From: Phycisphaeraceae bacterium
Lineage (GTDB): Bacteria; Planctomycetota; Phycisphaerae; Phycisphaerales; UBA1924
Direction: 5' to 3'
Assembly: GCA_019636795.1 (NCBI GenBank)
Contig: JAHBWW010000006.1
Coordinates: 103,253 to 167,252 of the forward strand
Length of the DNA stretch: 64,000 nucleotides
The notes beneath the pieces were generated by a model. It made no database searches. It was not told the origin of the DNA and saw nothing but the letters and a program-made list of their open reading frames with translations. The stretch's first letter is position 1; the number at the start of each line of letters is the position of its first letter. Both the position numbers and the translations under genes were made by a program. Shown here piece after piece: positions 17,562 through 26,646 of the stretch.

Positions 17562-19501
17562 ATCCAGAACCCGATCGAGCCAATGCCCACGTAAAGCGCA
17601 AGCCTGTCCGGAACTCGCAAGAGAGGCGCGAATCCGTGGATATCACCGATTGGTGCAATGTGAGCCGCCGCGGCTTCCTCGGCACCAGTGCGGCGGCGGC
17701 TCTGGCAGGCTACTCCATGATGAGCCCGGCATTGCGGGCTGCTGTTCTCACACTCCCTCGCGCTGGCGCGATCGGCGAACTCAGCACGGCTGATCCCAAT
17801 GGCATTGACCTGGTCGTGGAGCGACAGGTGGTCGTGGTCGATGGAAGCCCCAGTACAGCGATCACAATCAATGGCTCGATTCCGGGTCCCGTCATCCGCA
17901 TGCGTGAAGGCGAGGATGCCCTGATCCGGGTTCACAACCGGATGAAGGAAACAACCTCGGTTCATTGGCACGGCATTCTGCTCCCGTTCACGATGGATGG
18001 AGTGCCTGGAATCAGCTTCGAAGGCATCCCTCCCGGCGAGACATTCACCTACCGATTCCGTGTGCGGCAGAACGGAACCTATTGGTATCACAGCCATTCT
18101 GGACTCCAAGAGCAGCTCGGGCACTACGGACAACTCATCATCGAACCGGCGCAGCCCGACCCGGTCTCGTATGACGTGGAGTACTCGGTCGTCCTCTCTG
18201 ACTGGACCGACCAAGACCCTCACGTCGTCATGCGCAAGCTCAAGACCATGGAAGGGTATTACAACTTCCAGCGTCCAACAGTCGCGAATCTGGGCGACCA
18301 AATGGAAGCGACGGGTGACAGTCTGGTCGAAGTGCTCAGCAAGCGGCTTCAATGGCAATGGATGCGAATGGATCCCACCGACATCGCAGATGTCACTGGC
18401 GCTACCTACACATACCTCATGAACGGAAAGAGCGCAGGTGAGAATTGGACCGCCGTCGCGCGTTCGGGGCAGCGTGTTCGACTGCGACTCGTCAACGCCT
18501 CCGCCATGACCTACTTCGATTTCAGGATACCGGACCTGCCGATGACGGTGGTGCAAGCGGACGGCCAGAACATCAAGCCGGTCGAAACCGACGAGCTGCG
18601 CATCGCGGTCGCCGAGACCTATGACGTTCTCGTCAGCATCCCGGACGATCGCGCATACACGCTCTTTGCGGAGACAATGGACCGCAGCGGGTACACGCGC
18701 GGCACACTCGCGCCCCGCCAGGGCATGACCGCCGAGATCCCGGCGCGACGCAAACGTCCCATGCTCACCATGAAGGACATGGGCATGGTGCACGGCGGTA
18801 TGGAGATGGGCGATCACACCGGACACACCCCGGCCCCCAAGCATGCGCAGCATGGCAGTGAAGCAATGCAGGGCGAACGCGGTGAGCACGCCGGCCACAC
18901 CCAGGGCGGGACGCGCACGCTGCCAATCAGTAATCTGCCCGACAGCATCATGCACGGCCCCGACAAGCACGGGCCGGGCAGCGTCGCCATGGGGATGGTT
19001 GCTTATCGGCGGCTCGATGACCCCGGTGTGGGACTCGGAAACGACGAGCGACGTGTGCTCACCTACTCCCAACTGCGTTGTTTGAAGACGCCGCGAGACC
19101 GTCGCCCGCCCACTCGCCAGTTTGATCTGCACCTGACGGGCAACATGCAAAAGTATATCTGGGGCTTTGATGGTAAGAAGTGGTCTGAGTCTGACATGAT
19201 CAGGTTCCAATACGGCGAGCGGCTGCGGATCAACATGATCAATGACACGATGATGAATCATCCGATCCACCTTCACGGGATGTGGATGGACCTGTACGCA
19301 GGTGAGGACTACGCCCACAACCCGCGCAAGCACACTGTGAATGTGCAGCCATCGGAGCTTCTGACCGTGGACATCACTGCCGATGCGCCCGGCCAGTGGG
19401 CATTCCATTGCCACCTGCTCTACCACATGGACATGGGCATGTTCCGAACTATCGCGGTTGTGCGAACGTTAGACGGAGGGTCGATTGATGCGGACACCTG
19501 A
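17558..19501 (+). CDS. copA: CopA-type multicopper oxidase, TAT-exported
   Basis: A 647-residue periplasmic multicopper oxidase of the PcoA/CopA copper-resistance type, which oxidises Cu(I) and binds copper. A twin-arginine signal (SRRGFLGTSAAAALAGYSMM) lies at about 38-57. Four copper-ligand motifs are visible: HWHG, YHSHSG, HPIHLHG and HCHLLYHMDMGM, the last giving the type 1 Cys, His and axial Met. A Met/His-rich insert (residues about 400-460) resembles the copper-binding repeats of PcoA. It overlaps DUF1622 upstream and copB downstream. All ligands are present, so it should be active. Confidence 0.93.
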   Translation: MNPEPDRANAHVKRKPVRNSQERRESVDITDWCNVSRRGFLGTSAAAALAGYSMMSPALRAAVLTLPRAGAIGELSTADPNGIDLVVERQVVVVDGSPSTAITINGSIPGPVIRMREGEDALIRVHNRMKETTSVHWHGILLPFTMDGVPGISFEGIPPGETFTYRFRVRQNGTYWYHSHSGLQEQLGHYGQLIIEPAQPDPVSYDVEYSVVLSDWTDQDPHVVMRKLKTMEGYYNFQRPTVANLGDQMEATGDSLVEVLSKRLQWQWMRMDPTDIADVTGATYTYLMNGKSAGENWTAVARSGQRVRLRLVNASAMTYFDFRIPDLPMTVVQADGQNIKPVETDELRIAVAETYDVLVSIPDDRAYTLFAETMDRSGYTRGTLAPRQGMTAEIPARRKRPMLTMKDMGMVHGGMEMGDHTGHTPAPKHAQHGSEAMQGERGEHAGHTQGGTRTLPISNLPDSIMHGPDKHGPGSVAMGMVAYRRLDDPGVGLGNDERRVLTYSQLRCLKTPRDRRPPTRQFDLHLTGNMQKYIWGFDGKKWSESDMIRFQYGERLRINMINDTMMNHPIHLHGMWMDLYAGEDYAHNPRKHTVNVQPSELLTVDITADAPGQWAFHCHLLYHMDMGMFRTIAVVRTLDGGSIDADT

Positions 19502-20468
19502 TCGCTGCATGATGGCTCTTGCCGGGATGTTCTCTTGCTCGTGGCTTATTAACTCGGCTATCGCCCAGAGCCACGAGCATGAAGCTCCCCCCACGCATCA
19601 CGCCTCCACTGGACCGCACCATGCCGAGCCACATAAGGCGCATGAATCACAGCCGTCGGCGGCCGATCGACCCACGCACCATAAGACTGCAAACGACAAC
19701 GCCGACTCCGCAAACCAGCCCGACGACCCTTCGCTGCCCGAAGGAATGACGCTCGATGAGGTCCTGGATCGAGCGGCCAGTCCACCACCGGACCACTTCC
19801 CGAGTCCGGTTCCCGACAACGAACTGCGTTACTTCACGTTGATCGAGCAGCTCGAATACCGCATCGCTGATGAAGGAAAGGACGAGTTCGGATGGGATGC
19901 GCAGGGCTGGATAGGGTTTGACTATGACAAGTTCTGGTGGAAATCGGAAGGCGAAGCGGCATTCGACGGTATGAGCGAAGGCGAATCACAGACCGACTTC
20001 CTCTATTCTCGACTCATTACACCATTCTGGAACGCGCAGGTCGGGGTGCAGTATGCCAACGAGTGGGAGTCCGGTGAATACTCCGACCGATGGTCGGGCG
20101 TGCTGGCGCTTGAGGGGTTGACGCCTGGCCTGATCGAGCTCGACTCCTCTCTCTACATCTCCGAAGACGCCGATGTCACCCTGGAGTTGGAGGCGGAATA
20201 CGACCTGCGGATCACCCAAAGACTCGTGCTTCAACCGCGAGCAGAAGCGGGCTTCGCATTCCAGGATGTTCCGGATCGCCAACTCGGCGCTGGACTGACT
20301 GAAGTCAACCTCGACCTGAGGCTGCGCTACGAGGTCGAGCGCGAGTTTGCGCCGTATATCGGTGTTCGGTATGGATTCCTCGCCGGAGAAACCGCCAACA
20401 ACGCTGACGCCGCCGGGGTTGACACAGAGCAACTCTATTTCATCTTCGGTTTTCGCATCGCTTTCTGA
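19488..20468 (+). CDS. copB: CopB-type outer-membrane copper protein
   Basis: A 326-residue CopB/PcoB-family protein. The ATG at 19488 follows GGAGGG, lies 14 bases inside copA, and starts a signal peptide (to about residue 24). The N-terminal part of the mature protein is His-rich (about 25-75), followed by the conserved CopB beta-barrel from about 100, including FDYDKFWWKSEGEA, and ending in the aromatic C-terminus FRIAF expected of an outer-membrane barrel. It probably works with CopA to hold or export periplasmic copper. A stem-loop follows directly. Confidence 0.9.
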   Translation: MRTPDRCMMALAGMFSCSWLINSAIAQSHEHEAPPTHHASTGPHHAEPHKAHESQPSAADRPTHHKTANDNADSANQPDDPSLPEGMTLDEVLDRAASPPPDHFPSPVPDNELRYFTLIEQLEYRIADEGKDEFGWDAQGWIGFDYDKFWWKSEGEAAFDGMSEGESQTDFLYSRLITPFWNAQVGVQYANEWESGEYSDRWSGVLALEGLTPGLIELDSSLYISEDADVTLELEAEYDLRITQRLVLQPRAEAGFAFQDVPDRQLGAGLTEVNLDLRLRYEVEREFAPYIGVRYGFLAGETANNADAAGVDTEQLYFIFGFRIAF

Positions 20469-20472
20469 TGAA

Positions 20473-20495
20473 CGACGCCTCGATCAGAGGCGTCG
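20473..20495 (+). terminator. stem-loop after copB
   Basis: CGACGCCTC-GATCA-GAGGCGTCG, a perfect 9-base stem with a 5-base loop, five bases after the copB stop. There is no T-run, so it may be a weak terminator, an mRNA 3'-end stabiliser or an attenuator. It would sequester the AGAGG that precedes a GTG start at 20496, which matters for choosing the next gene's start. Confidence 0.45.
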
Positions 20496-20534
20496 GTGGA
20501 GATCGGTTTGTTCCTATCCAGACGAGTCATCACG

Positions 20535-21959
20535 ATGTTTCAAAGAGCACGACTGCGAACGCAGTTGCTGCTCGTGGTCAACGCATCATTGGGGCTCTTG
20601 TTGCTTGTGTTTGTGGTCATAGACTACCGGCTCGCGATGCAGTCTCATCTTCGTGAGAGGTCCATCGCTCTCAGCGAAGAGGCCAGGACCGTCGCCTCTG
20701 CCGTTGAGGCTCTTGCACCGGCCGGACACGACGCGATGCAGCGCCACGTTGATGCCACGTGCGACCTCATGAATGCAGAGGAATCACCCGGATATCGTAT
20801 CGCGGCACGTGTTGCCGACTCGCTCTTTGAATCACACGCCACCGAGCACACGAACGAGGCGTGTGATGTGGAGCACGCAGGCGTGGTTACCGGCACCTAC
20901 ACCTCAGGGGACATTGTCGTTGAGACCAGGGAGCTGCGTGCGCCACTCGTCGAGTTCACGCGCCGCGCCGAGTTTGGGCGCGTCTTCGCCATCGGGATTG
21001 GAGCTGTCATCGCAGCCGCGCTTCTCAACGGTCTTCTTCTCCATCTCGTGAGCCGTCCGCTTGAACGGACGGCCAGAACGATTCGAGAGATAGGAAGGGA
21101 CAATTTCGGGACCACCATCGCGAGCGCAGCAAACAAAGAATTGACCGCACTCGCAGACGAGGTCTCCGCGATGAGTAGCGAACTGGCCCGCCGAGACAGC
21201 GATCGTCGGGCGCAGCTCGACCGAGCGCGCCGCTTGCAAGACCATCTCCTGCCGGTGCTCCCAGTTGGCGGCGCCCACATTGCCGTCGAATACTACCCCG
21301 CACAGGAGATAGCCGGCGATTTCGTTGATGTCATCACCTGCGCGAATAGTGATACGGTCCTGTGCCTCGCCGATGTAGTCGGGCACGGGATTCATGCCGC
21401 AATGGGTTCTGCGGTGCTCAAGGCCCTCGTGCTTGCTTCTGACATAGAGACACTGACCCCCGCTGCGATGTTGCGATCAGTGAACCGGCGGTACTGTGAG
21501 CTCAGCCTGCCGGAAGACTTTGCTTCGATGACCGTGGTGCCGATGCAATCGGACCAATCCGGTGCGATGTACGCCAGTGCCGGGCATGAACCCGCGCTCA
21601 TTGCTCGTGCCTCGGGACCAATCGAGCGGTTGATCTCGACCGGGCTGCTTCTTGGCCTTGACCCCAAATCCGGCTTTGATCAAGTTCAACTGGACCTAGA
21701 GCCGGGCGACCGAATTGTGCTGCTCTCTGACGGAGTGAGCGAGGCAAGCAACGCCGACCATGAGCTGCTTGGGCGAGCGGCAATCGTCTCAGAAGCCGAG
21801 GCGAGCGGACCGGGCGATGCCGCGAGGCTTGCGTTCGCGATTATCCACGCGGCAGAACGGCACCGTGGCGACGCACCGGCGCAAGACGATGCGACGGTGC
21901 TCGTCTATTTGGCAGATCCGAATGCAGCCGCAACGAGGAGCCCCCAATGCATCACATGA
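20535..21959 (+). CDS. membrane SpoIIE/PP2C-type phosphatase with HAMP domain
   Basis: A 474-residue signalling protein. TM1 (residues about 9-30) and TM2 (about 155-180) enclose a periplasmic sensor region. A HAMP domain (SRPLERTARTIREIG) follows at about 180-235, then a SpoIIE/PPM serine phosphatase domain at about 245-470 with AGDFVDV, LADVVGHG, SAGHEPALI, LLSDGVSEA and AQDDATVL motifs. Members usually dephosphorylate anti-sigma antagonists or act on other phosphoproteins. I prefer the ATG at 20535; a GTG at 20496 is possible, but its ribosome-binding site sits inside a hairpin. A sensor role for metal stress is inferred. Confidence 0.85.
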   Translation: MFQRARLRTQLLLVVNASLGLLLLVFVVIDYRLAMQSHLRERSIALSEEARTVASAVEALAPAGHDAMQRHVDATCDLMNAEESPGYRIAARVADSLFESHATEHTNEACDVEHAGVVTGTYTSGDIVVETRELRAPLVEFTRRAEFGRVFAIGIGAVIAAALLNGLLLHLVSRPLERTARTIREIGRDNFGTTIASAANKELTALADEVSAMSSELARRDSDRRAQLDRARRLQDHLLPVLPVGGAHIAVEYYPAQEIAGDFVDVITCANSDTVLCLADVVGHGIHAAMGSAVLKALVLASDIETLTPAAMLRSVNRRYCELSLPEDFASMTVVPMQSDQSGAMYASAGHEPALIARASGPIERLISTGLLLGLDPKSGFDQVQLDLEPGDRIVLLSDGVSEASNADHELLGRAAIVSEAEASGPGDAARLAFAIIHAAERHRGDAPAQDDATVLVYLADPNAAATRSPQCIT

Positions 21960-22147
21960 AATGGCATGTACTTGGTTGCGCGACACCGCTGCTGGTCATC
22001 TTCCTGCTTCCACTCTTCGGGGTTGACAGCGGGATTGTCCTATTCATCTTCATCGTGCTCATGTTCGGGTGCCATCTCCTCATGATGATGCACGGGCACA
22101 CACACACTGATGCCAACGACAAAGGACACACTCATGAACACCATTAG
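21947..22147 (+). CDS. small two-TM His-tailed membrane protein (DUF2933-like)
   Basis: A 66-residue protein overlapping the phosphatase stop by 13 bases. Two membrane helices (about 10-24 and 28-48) are followed by a His-rich tail (HGHTHTDANDKGHTHEHH). Size and layout match the DUF2933 proteins found in copper-resistance clusters. The tail could bind metal at the membrane surface; function is inferred. Confidence 0.7.
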   Translation: MHHMKWHVLGCATPLLVIFLLPLFGVDSGIVLFIFIVLMFGCHLLMMMHGHTHTDANDKGHTHEHH

Positions 22148-22412
22148 CCCCAGGCGAGCGGGCATCGCTTTCGGCGGAGCCTGCGGTCTGATGTACCTCG
22201 GTTGCGTATTCGTGATGCTGACCGTGCCGGAGACCGCGGTCGTGAGATTCTTCAATAGCATCATCCACGGGATCAACGTGGAACCGATCATGCGATGGGA
22301 CATGCTCTGGTGGGAAGCCATCATCGGGTTCATCCAGTTCAGCATCCTGGGATGGCTGTTCGGAGCGCTCGTCGCTGTTCTGTACAACATCAGCTCTAGG
22401 CCAGACAAGTAG
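22134..22412 (+). CDS. DUF5676-like membrane protein
   Basis: A 92-residue protein starting 14 bases before the previous stop. Two hydrophobic helices (about 13-38 and 58-85) frame a FFNSIIHGINVEP loop, and the end (GWLFGALVAVLYNISS) matches the pattern of DUF5676 membrane proteins, which accompany copper and metal transport genes. Function unknown. It probably belongs to the same transcript as the copper ATPase 63 bases downstream. Confidence 0.72.
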   Translation: MNTISPRRAGIAFGGACGLMYLGCVFVMLTVPETAVVRFFNSIIHGINVEPIMRWDMLWWEAIIGFIQFSILGWLFGALVAVLYNISSRPDK

Positions 22413-22475
22413 CGTGTGCAGTTCAGTAGTAACGTCGAGCGCAATCGCGGACACATAGACTGGAGCCCAGCGACA

Positions 22476-24590
22476 ATGCAGAATCATACCAAGACACACG
22501 CCGAAGCCAGCCAACACGATGCGCATGCGAACCACAGTGCGCCCAACCACGAAGGTGTCGCACACGGTCATCACGACCATCATGCGCACATGGTGGCCGA
22601 CTTCAGAAGACGCTTCTGGGTATCGCTGATTCTTACTGTCCCGGTGGTGACGCTGGCGCCCATGATCCAATCGTTGCTTGGACTCGAAGAAGCAATGAGT
22701 TTCCCGGGCGACGCGATCATTCAGTTCGTGTTTGCGACAGTTGTCTACTTCTACGGTGGCTGGCCGTTCCTCAGCGGCCTACAGCGTGAGATCCACAAGA
22801 AGATGCCCGGGATGATGACTCTTATCGCCCTGGCGATATCTGTCGCGTATTTCTATTCCGCTGCTGTGGTCTTCGGGCTCGAAGGGGAAGTCTTTTTCTG
22901 GGAGCTGGCCACGCTCATCGACATCATGTTGCTCGGGCACTGGATCGAGATGAAGTCGGTGATGGGAGCTTCGGCAGCGCTGGAGAAGCTCGTCAAACTG
23001 ATGCCGTCCGATGCCCACCTCGTCCAGAGCGACGGAACAACACGAGATGTGCCGGTCACCGAGTTGACCCACGGAGTGCGTGTGCTCGTGAAGCCCGGTG
23101 AGAAGATCCCGACGGATGGAACCATCGTCGAGGGACGATCCACAATCAACGAGGCGATGCTCACTGGAGAGAGCAAGCCGGTGGAGAAATCCGAAGGAGA
23201 CCAGGTCATCGGCGGCTCGATCAACGGCGAGTCCGCATTCACGATCGAGGTTGAACGGACGGGCAATGAGACCTATCTCGCCCGCGTAATCGAAATGGTG
23301 CGAGAGGCCCAACAGTCCAAGTCGCGCACACAAGACCTCGCCAACCGCGCGGCTCTGTGGCTCACGATTATCGCGATCTCGGTTGGCACGCTGACACTGA
23401 TTACTTGGATTCTCATCGGCAAGCCATTCGACTTCTCGCTCGAACGCGCCGTCACAGTGATGATCATCGCCTGCCCGCACGCGCTGGGTCTGGCGGTCCC
23501 GCTTGTTGTGGCGGTGTCCACCGCGATATCCGCGAGCAACGGCCTGCTTATTCGAGACCGGACCGCGTTTGAACGCGGACGCGACATCGACGCGATCGTG
23601 TTCGACAAGACGGGCACGCTGACCGAGGGTCGCTTTGGCGTTACGGACGTTGTGTCTCTCGGCGACCACTCCGAGGAAGAGTTGCTCAGGTTGGCGGCGA
23701 GTCTTGAGAGCCAGTCGGAGCACCCGATCGCCGAGGGAGTCGTCCGAGGCGCCGAGGAGCGCGGCATCCAGGTTTCGCCGCCGAAGGAGTTCAGAGCGAT
23801 CCCAGGCAGGGGCGCCGAAGCGGTCGTCGATGGAGTTCGATTGCGGATTGTCAGCCCCGGCTTCCTCCGAGAGAACAAGCTCACCGTGAGCGATGATCGC
23901 GTGGAGCAGATCACTAAGCAAGGCAAGACGGTGGTGTATGCCGTGATCGATGACAAGATCGAGGGCGCTATCGCGCTCGCCGACATCATCCGGCCGGAAT
24001 CGCGCGAGGCCCTTCAGCGGCTGAAGGCGATGGGGATCCAGGTGATGATGCTCACCGGTGACGCAGAGGCCGTCGCGAAATGGGTTTCCGAGGAGCTCGG
24101 TCTTGACGACTACTTTGCCGAGGTCCTGCCGGACCAGAAGGCATCGAAGATCAAGGAGGTTCAATCGCGCGGGCTTGTAGTTGCGATGACCGGCGATGGT
24201 GTCAACGACGCCCCCGCGCTGACCCAGGCTGATGTAGGCATCGCGGTCGGCGCCGGGACAGATGTGGCAATCGAATCGGCGGACATCATTCTCGTTCGTT
24301 CAGACCCACGTGACGTGACGGCGATCGTCGAGTTGTCGCGGGCGACGTATCGCAAGATGGTGCAGAACCTCTGGTGGGCCACTGGCTACAACGCGTTTGC
24401 CATCCCGGCGGCTGCGGGTGTGCTCTATCCGCTGGGGATCGTGCTATCGCCAGCGGTTGGGGCCGTGTTTATGTCGCTCTCTACGGTGATCGTTGCGATC
24501 AACGCTCGGTTCCTAAGAATTGAACGGACGGACGATGGGTCCCGGCACGGTCGAGCACCTATCTCAGAAGAGCGAAGAACGACATCGTGA
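22476..24590 (+). CDS. CPH-type copper P1B-ATPase
   Basis: A 704-residue heavy-metal P-type ATPase that exports copper from the cytoplasm. The N-terminus is His-rich (about 5-45) rather than having a Cys-x-x-Cys domain. The actuator has LTGESKPVEK, the metal-binding helix has ACPHALG, the phosphorylation site is DKTGTLTEG, the SEHP motif is present, and the hinge is TGDGVNDAPAL. The CPH motif and His-rich tail mark the CopB-like (P1B-3) subgroup, linked to Cu(II)/Cu(I)/Ag(I). The ATG at 22476 follows a GGAGC stretch. All catalytic motifs are intact. Confidence 0.93.
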   Translation: MQNHTKTHAEASQHDAHANHSAPNHEGVAHGHHDHHAHMVADFRRRFWVSLILTVPVVTLAPMIQSLLGLEEAMSFPGDAIIQFVFATVVYFYGGWPFLSGLQREIHKKMPGMMTLIALAISVAYFYSAAVVFGLEGEVFFWELATLIDIMLLGHWIEMKSVMGASAALEKLVKLMPSDAHLVQSDGTTRDVPVTELTHGVRVLVKPGEKIPTDGTIVEGRSTINEAMLTGESKPVEKSEGDQVIGGSINGESAFTIEVERTGNETYLARVIEMVREAQQSKSRTQDLANRAALWLTIIAISVGTLTLITWILIGKPFDFSLERAVTVMIIACPHALGLAVPLVVAVSTAISASNGLLIRDRTAFERGRDIDAIVFDKTGTLTEGRFGVTDVVSLGDHSEEELLRLAASLESQSEHPIAEGVVRGAEERGIQVSPPKEFRAIPGRGAEAVVDGVRLRIVSPGFLRENKLTVSDDRVEQITKQGKTVVYAVIDDKIEGAIALADIIRPESREALQRLKAMGIQVMMLTGDAEAVAKWVSEELGLDDYFAEVLPDQKASKIKEVQSRGLVVAMTGDGVNDAPALTQADVGIAVGAGTDVAIESADIILVRSDPRDVTAIVELSRATYRKMVQNLWWATGYNAFAIPAAAGVLYPLGIVLSPAVGAVFMSLSTVIVAINARFLRIERTDDGSRHGRAPISEERRTTS

Positions 24591-24644
24591 GTCTTCGAGT
24601 GAATCAGAAGAGCCCGTCGGGAGTGATCGAAAGGAGTATTCACA

Positions 24645-24995
24645 ATGACATATGTCAAGATTGCGCCGATCACGTGTGTAAGACTTCCAGTCTTTGTTGA
24701 ATGCTCTGCAGTGCCTACACAGACGGAGCGGGCACACGGAGCTGTATGCCCGAAATGCGAGACTGTGTGGATAGAGCGACCGAATATGAATGATCCCTAC
24801 ATGATGTCGACTGTTCAGAAACGGGACTTGGCCTGCCCTGACTGCGAGTCTGCGGTCAAGAGATTCTTCAAGACAGGGCATCTTGAGCATTATTGCTCAT
24901 CGTGCGAGGGCACTTTGTGGTATTGCACGACCGAACCCGAGCTCGCAGCGCAACGTGGGGCGGATGAGCCCGCCGGTCGGATTACTAGCCCGTGA
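24645..24995 (+). CDS. zinc-ribbon protein
   Basis: A 116-residue protein preceded by AAAGGAG. Three Cys pairs are visible: CPKC (about 35-38), CPDC (about 65-68) and YCSSC (about 83-87). The first could pair with the second, or the second with the third, to bind zinc. No enzymatic motif is seen. It lies 54 bases downstream of the copper ATPase and may be co-transcribed. Family not recognised. Confidence 0.65.
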   Translation: MTYVKIAPITCVRLPVFVECSAVPTQTERAHGAVCPKCETVWIERPNMNDPYMMSTVQKRDLACPDCESAVKRFFKTGHLEHYCSSCEGTLWYCTTEPELAAQRGADEPAGRITSP

Positions 24996-25056
24996 ATGAC
25001 TGCCACATTTGAGACAAGCAACAACGCCTCCACGAGGCACCGAAAGGAGACTACTC

Positions 25057-25536
25057 ATGGCCGCACACAAACACCGCTGGATCGCAGCCCTGTCCATGGT
25101 AGCGATCGTCCTCGCAGCCGCGTTCGGCTTCGCGAGCGCCGCCGCCGAGCAACCCGACAACAACCCCACGCCGGCGGCCGGAACAGACGAATCCGCCACC
25201 CAGTCATCCAGGGCGAGAGCGGAGGACAAGCTCACGGCCGCCGAGCGTGTCTGCAAGATGTTCCACGACCGAGAGAGCGGAGCTCCGCGCGGCATCGCCG
25301 GTGCCGAGGCCAACTACTTGTGGTCGAAGCGACGCATGACGGCAGAGCTTGAGCTGATCGGACTCAAGCCAGAGCACGGCACCAAGGCGGCTGCGATTGA
25401 GCGCCACCTCAACTGGATGCGCGCATGGCACGAGACCGTGGTCGAGTCCGGCGCCTTTTCGCAATACGAGATTGCAACAACGGAGTACTACATTGCAGAG
25501 GCCGAAGCGCTCCTTGCGGCGGTAACGGGTCCGTGA
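25057..25536 (+). CDS. exported small helical protein
   Basis: A 159-residue protein with a good AAAGGAG site and a signal peptide (MAAHKHRWIAALSMVAIVLA, cleavage near residue 30). The mature part is mostly helical and charged (LTAAERVCKMFHDRESGAP ... YEIATTEYYIAEAEALLA). No named domain is recognised. The stop overlaps the GTG of the channel gene by four bases. Confidence 0.65.
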   Translation: MAAHKHRWIAALSMVAIVLAAAFGFASAAAEQPDNNPTPAAGTDESATQSSRARAEDKLTAAERVCKMFHDRESGAPRGIAGAEANYLWSKRRMTAELELIGLKPEHGTKAAAIERHLNWMRAWHETVVESGAFSQYEIATTEYYIAEAEALLAAVTGP

Positions 25537-25982
25537 CAGCGATCGTGCTCATCAGCGCCGCGCTCGTGTTGCTTACGACCGCGCTGCACTTGGCGTACTT
25601 TTCTGTCGTTGCGCGACGACGAAGCCCGCACATGCGCCTGGGGCACCTGCGCTTCTACGCACTGATGATTGGTCTCTTCGCGATCCATGTCATGGACATC
25701 GCCCTGTACGCGGTCGGGTTCTACATTGCGTCGGATGTTCTTGGGCTCGGAGATCTCCGGGGTGAGGGAGCAGCCGGCGCGCTCGGCCATTTCTACACCT
25801 CTGCTGTGATCTACACGACGCTCGGCTTCGGAGATGTCTTGCCGAGCGACCACCTGCGGTGCCTCACCGCGACCGAAGCTCTCAACGGCCTCCTATTCAT
25901 TGCGTGGTCGACCGCATTCATTTTCGCCACCATGTCCCGCTTCTGGGCCGACCATGGCAACAAGGAGAGCTCCGATGGATAA
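25533..25982 (+). CDS. small K+-channel-like membrane protein
   Basis: A 149-residue protein. I chose the GTG at 25533 because it overlaps the previous stop (GTGA). Three hydrophobic helices are seen (about 2-25, 40-65 and 120-143). Before the last comes a pore-like loop, YTTLGFGDVLP, close to the TVGYGD potassium selectivity filter, which suggests an Ion_trans_2-type channel. The filter is GFGD, as in several potassium channels. No cytosolic regulatory domain is present. Selectivity is inferred. Confidence 0.7.
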   Translation: MTAIVLISAALVLLTTALHLAYFSVVARRRSPHMRLGHLRFYALMIGLFAIHVMDIALYAVGFYIASDVLGLGDLRGEGAAGALGHFYTSAVIYTTLGFGDVLPSDHLRCLTATEALNGLLFIAWSTAFIFATMSRFWADHGNKESSDG

Positions 25983-26604
25983 TGCAGTCTCACTCGTTCA
26001 GGCGTATCTGCGGGTCAATGGGTACTTCACAGTCACCGAACTCCCGGTGATTGAGGCGATGCGCGGTGGAGGCTACAGGACCGCAACCGATATCGATGTG
26101 CTCGCGTTCCGCTTCCCGCGCGCCGGGCGGCTTGTCCCCAGGCACGGCGCCTCTCGATCGAGGGACCGCGCCAACCACGACGTCGATCCAGAACTCGGTA
26201 TTGATGGTGAATCAGCAGACATGCTGATTGGTGAGGTGAAGGAGGGAAAGGCAGAACTCAACCGCGGCGCCCGCGAGCCGGCAGTAATAAGAGCTGCGCT
26301 GACACGGTTCGGATGCTGCAGCCCTGAGCGCGCAGAATCCATCGCCCAAGAACTCGTTCGTCGTGGCCACGCTGAGACAGACCACGGGCATCGTGTGCGT
26401 CTGGTTGCGTTTGGATCGACCACGGGAGATGGCGCTGCTCCCAACTACCACATCATCCGGTTCGCTCGTGTGGTGAGTTTTCTTGAGAGCCATCTCAGTC
26501 ACAACTGGGACACCCTCCGACAGGCGGAGTTCAAAGAGCCGGGGCTCGCGTTCCTCGGCCTTCTTCACAAAGCTGGCGTTCACCTTCGCACTCCAATGAG
26601 TTAG
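25975..26604 (+). CDS. PD-(D/E)XK-like hypothetical protein
   Basis: A 209-residue protein overlapping the channel gene by 8 bases. Residues about 30-95 hold a nuclease-like pattern: an ATDIDVLAFRFP strand with an Asp, then ADMLIGEVKEGKAEL with the E-x-K pair, as in PD-(D/E)XK folds. The C-terminal half (REPAVIRAALTRFGCCSPER... NYHIIRFARVVSFLESHL) looks like a helical accessory region. I do not recognise the family. Nuclease activity is a structural guess; it could instead be a non-catalytic binding domain. Confidence 0.6.
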   Translation: MDNAVSLVQAYLRVNGYFTVTELPVIEAMRGGGYRTATDIDVLAFRFPRAGRLVPRHGASRSRDRANHDVDPELGIDGESADMLIGEVKEGKAELNRGAREPAVIRAALTRFGCCSPERAESIAQELVRRGHAETDHGHRVRLVAFGSTTGDGAAPNYHIIRFARVVSFLESHLSHNWDTLRQAEFKEPGLAFLGLLHKAGVHLRTPMS

Positions 26605-26646
26605 GCGCCGATCCGAGCCCGTGGTCGGCAGTGTGCGAGCGCTCGC

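Noticed and set aside
17540-19426. 628-codon minus-strand ORF opposite the multicopper oxidase
   Set aside because: The plus strand encodes all copper ligands of a CopA-type oxidase; the reverse frame has no recognisable domain.
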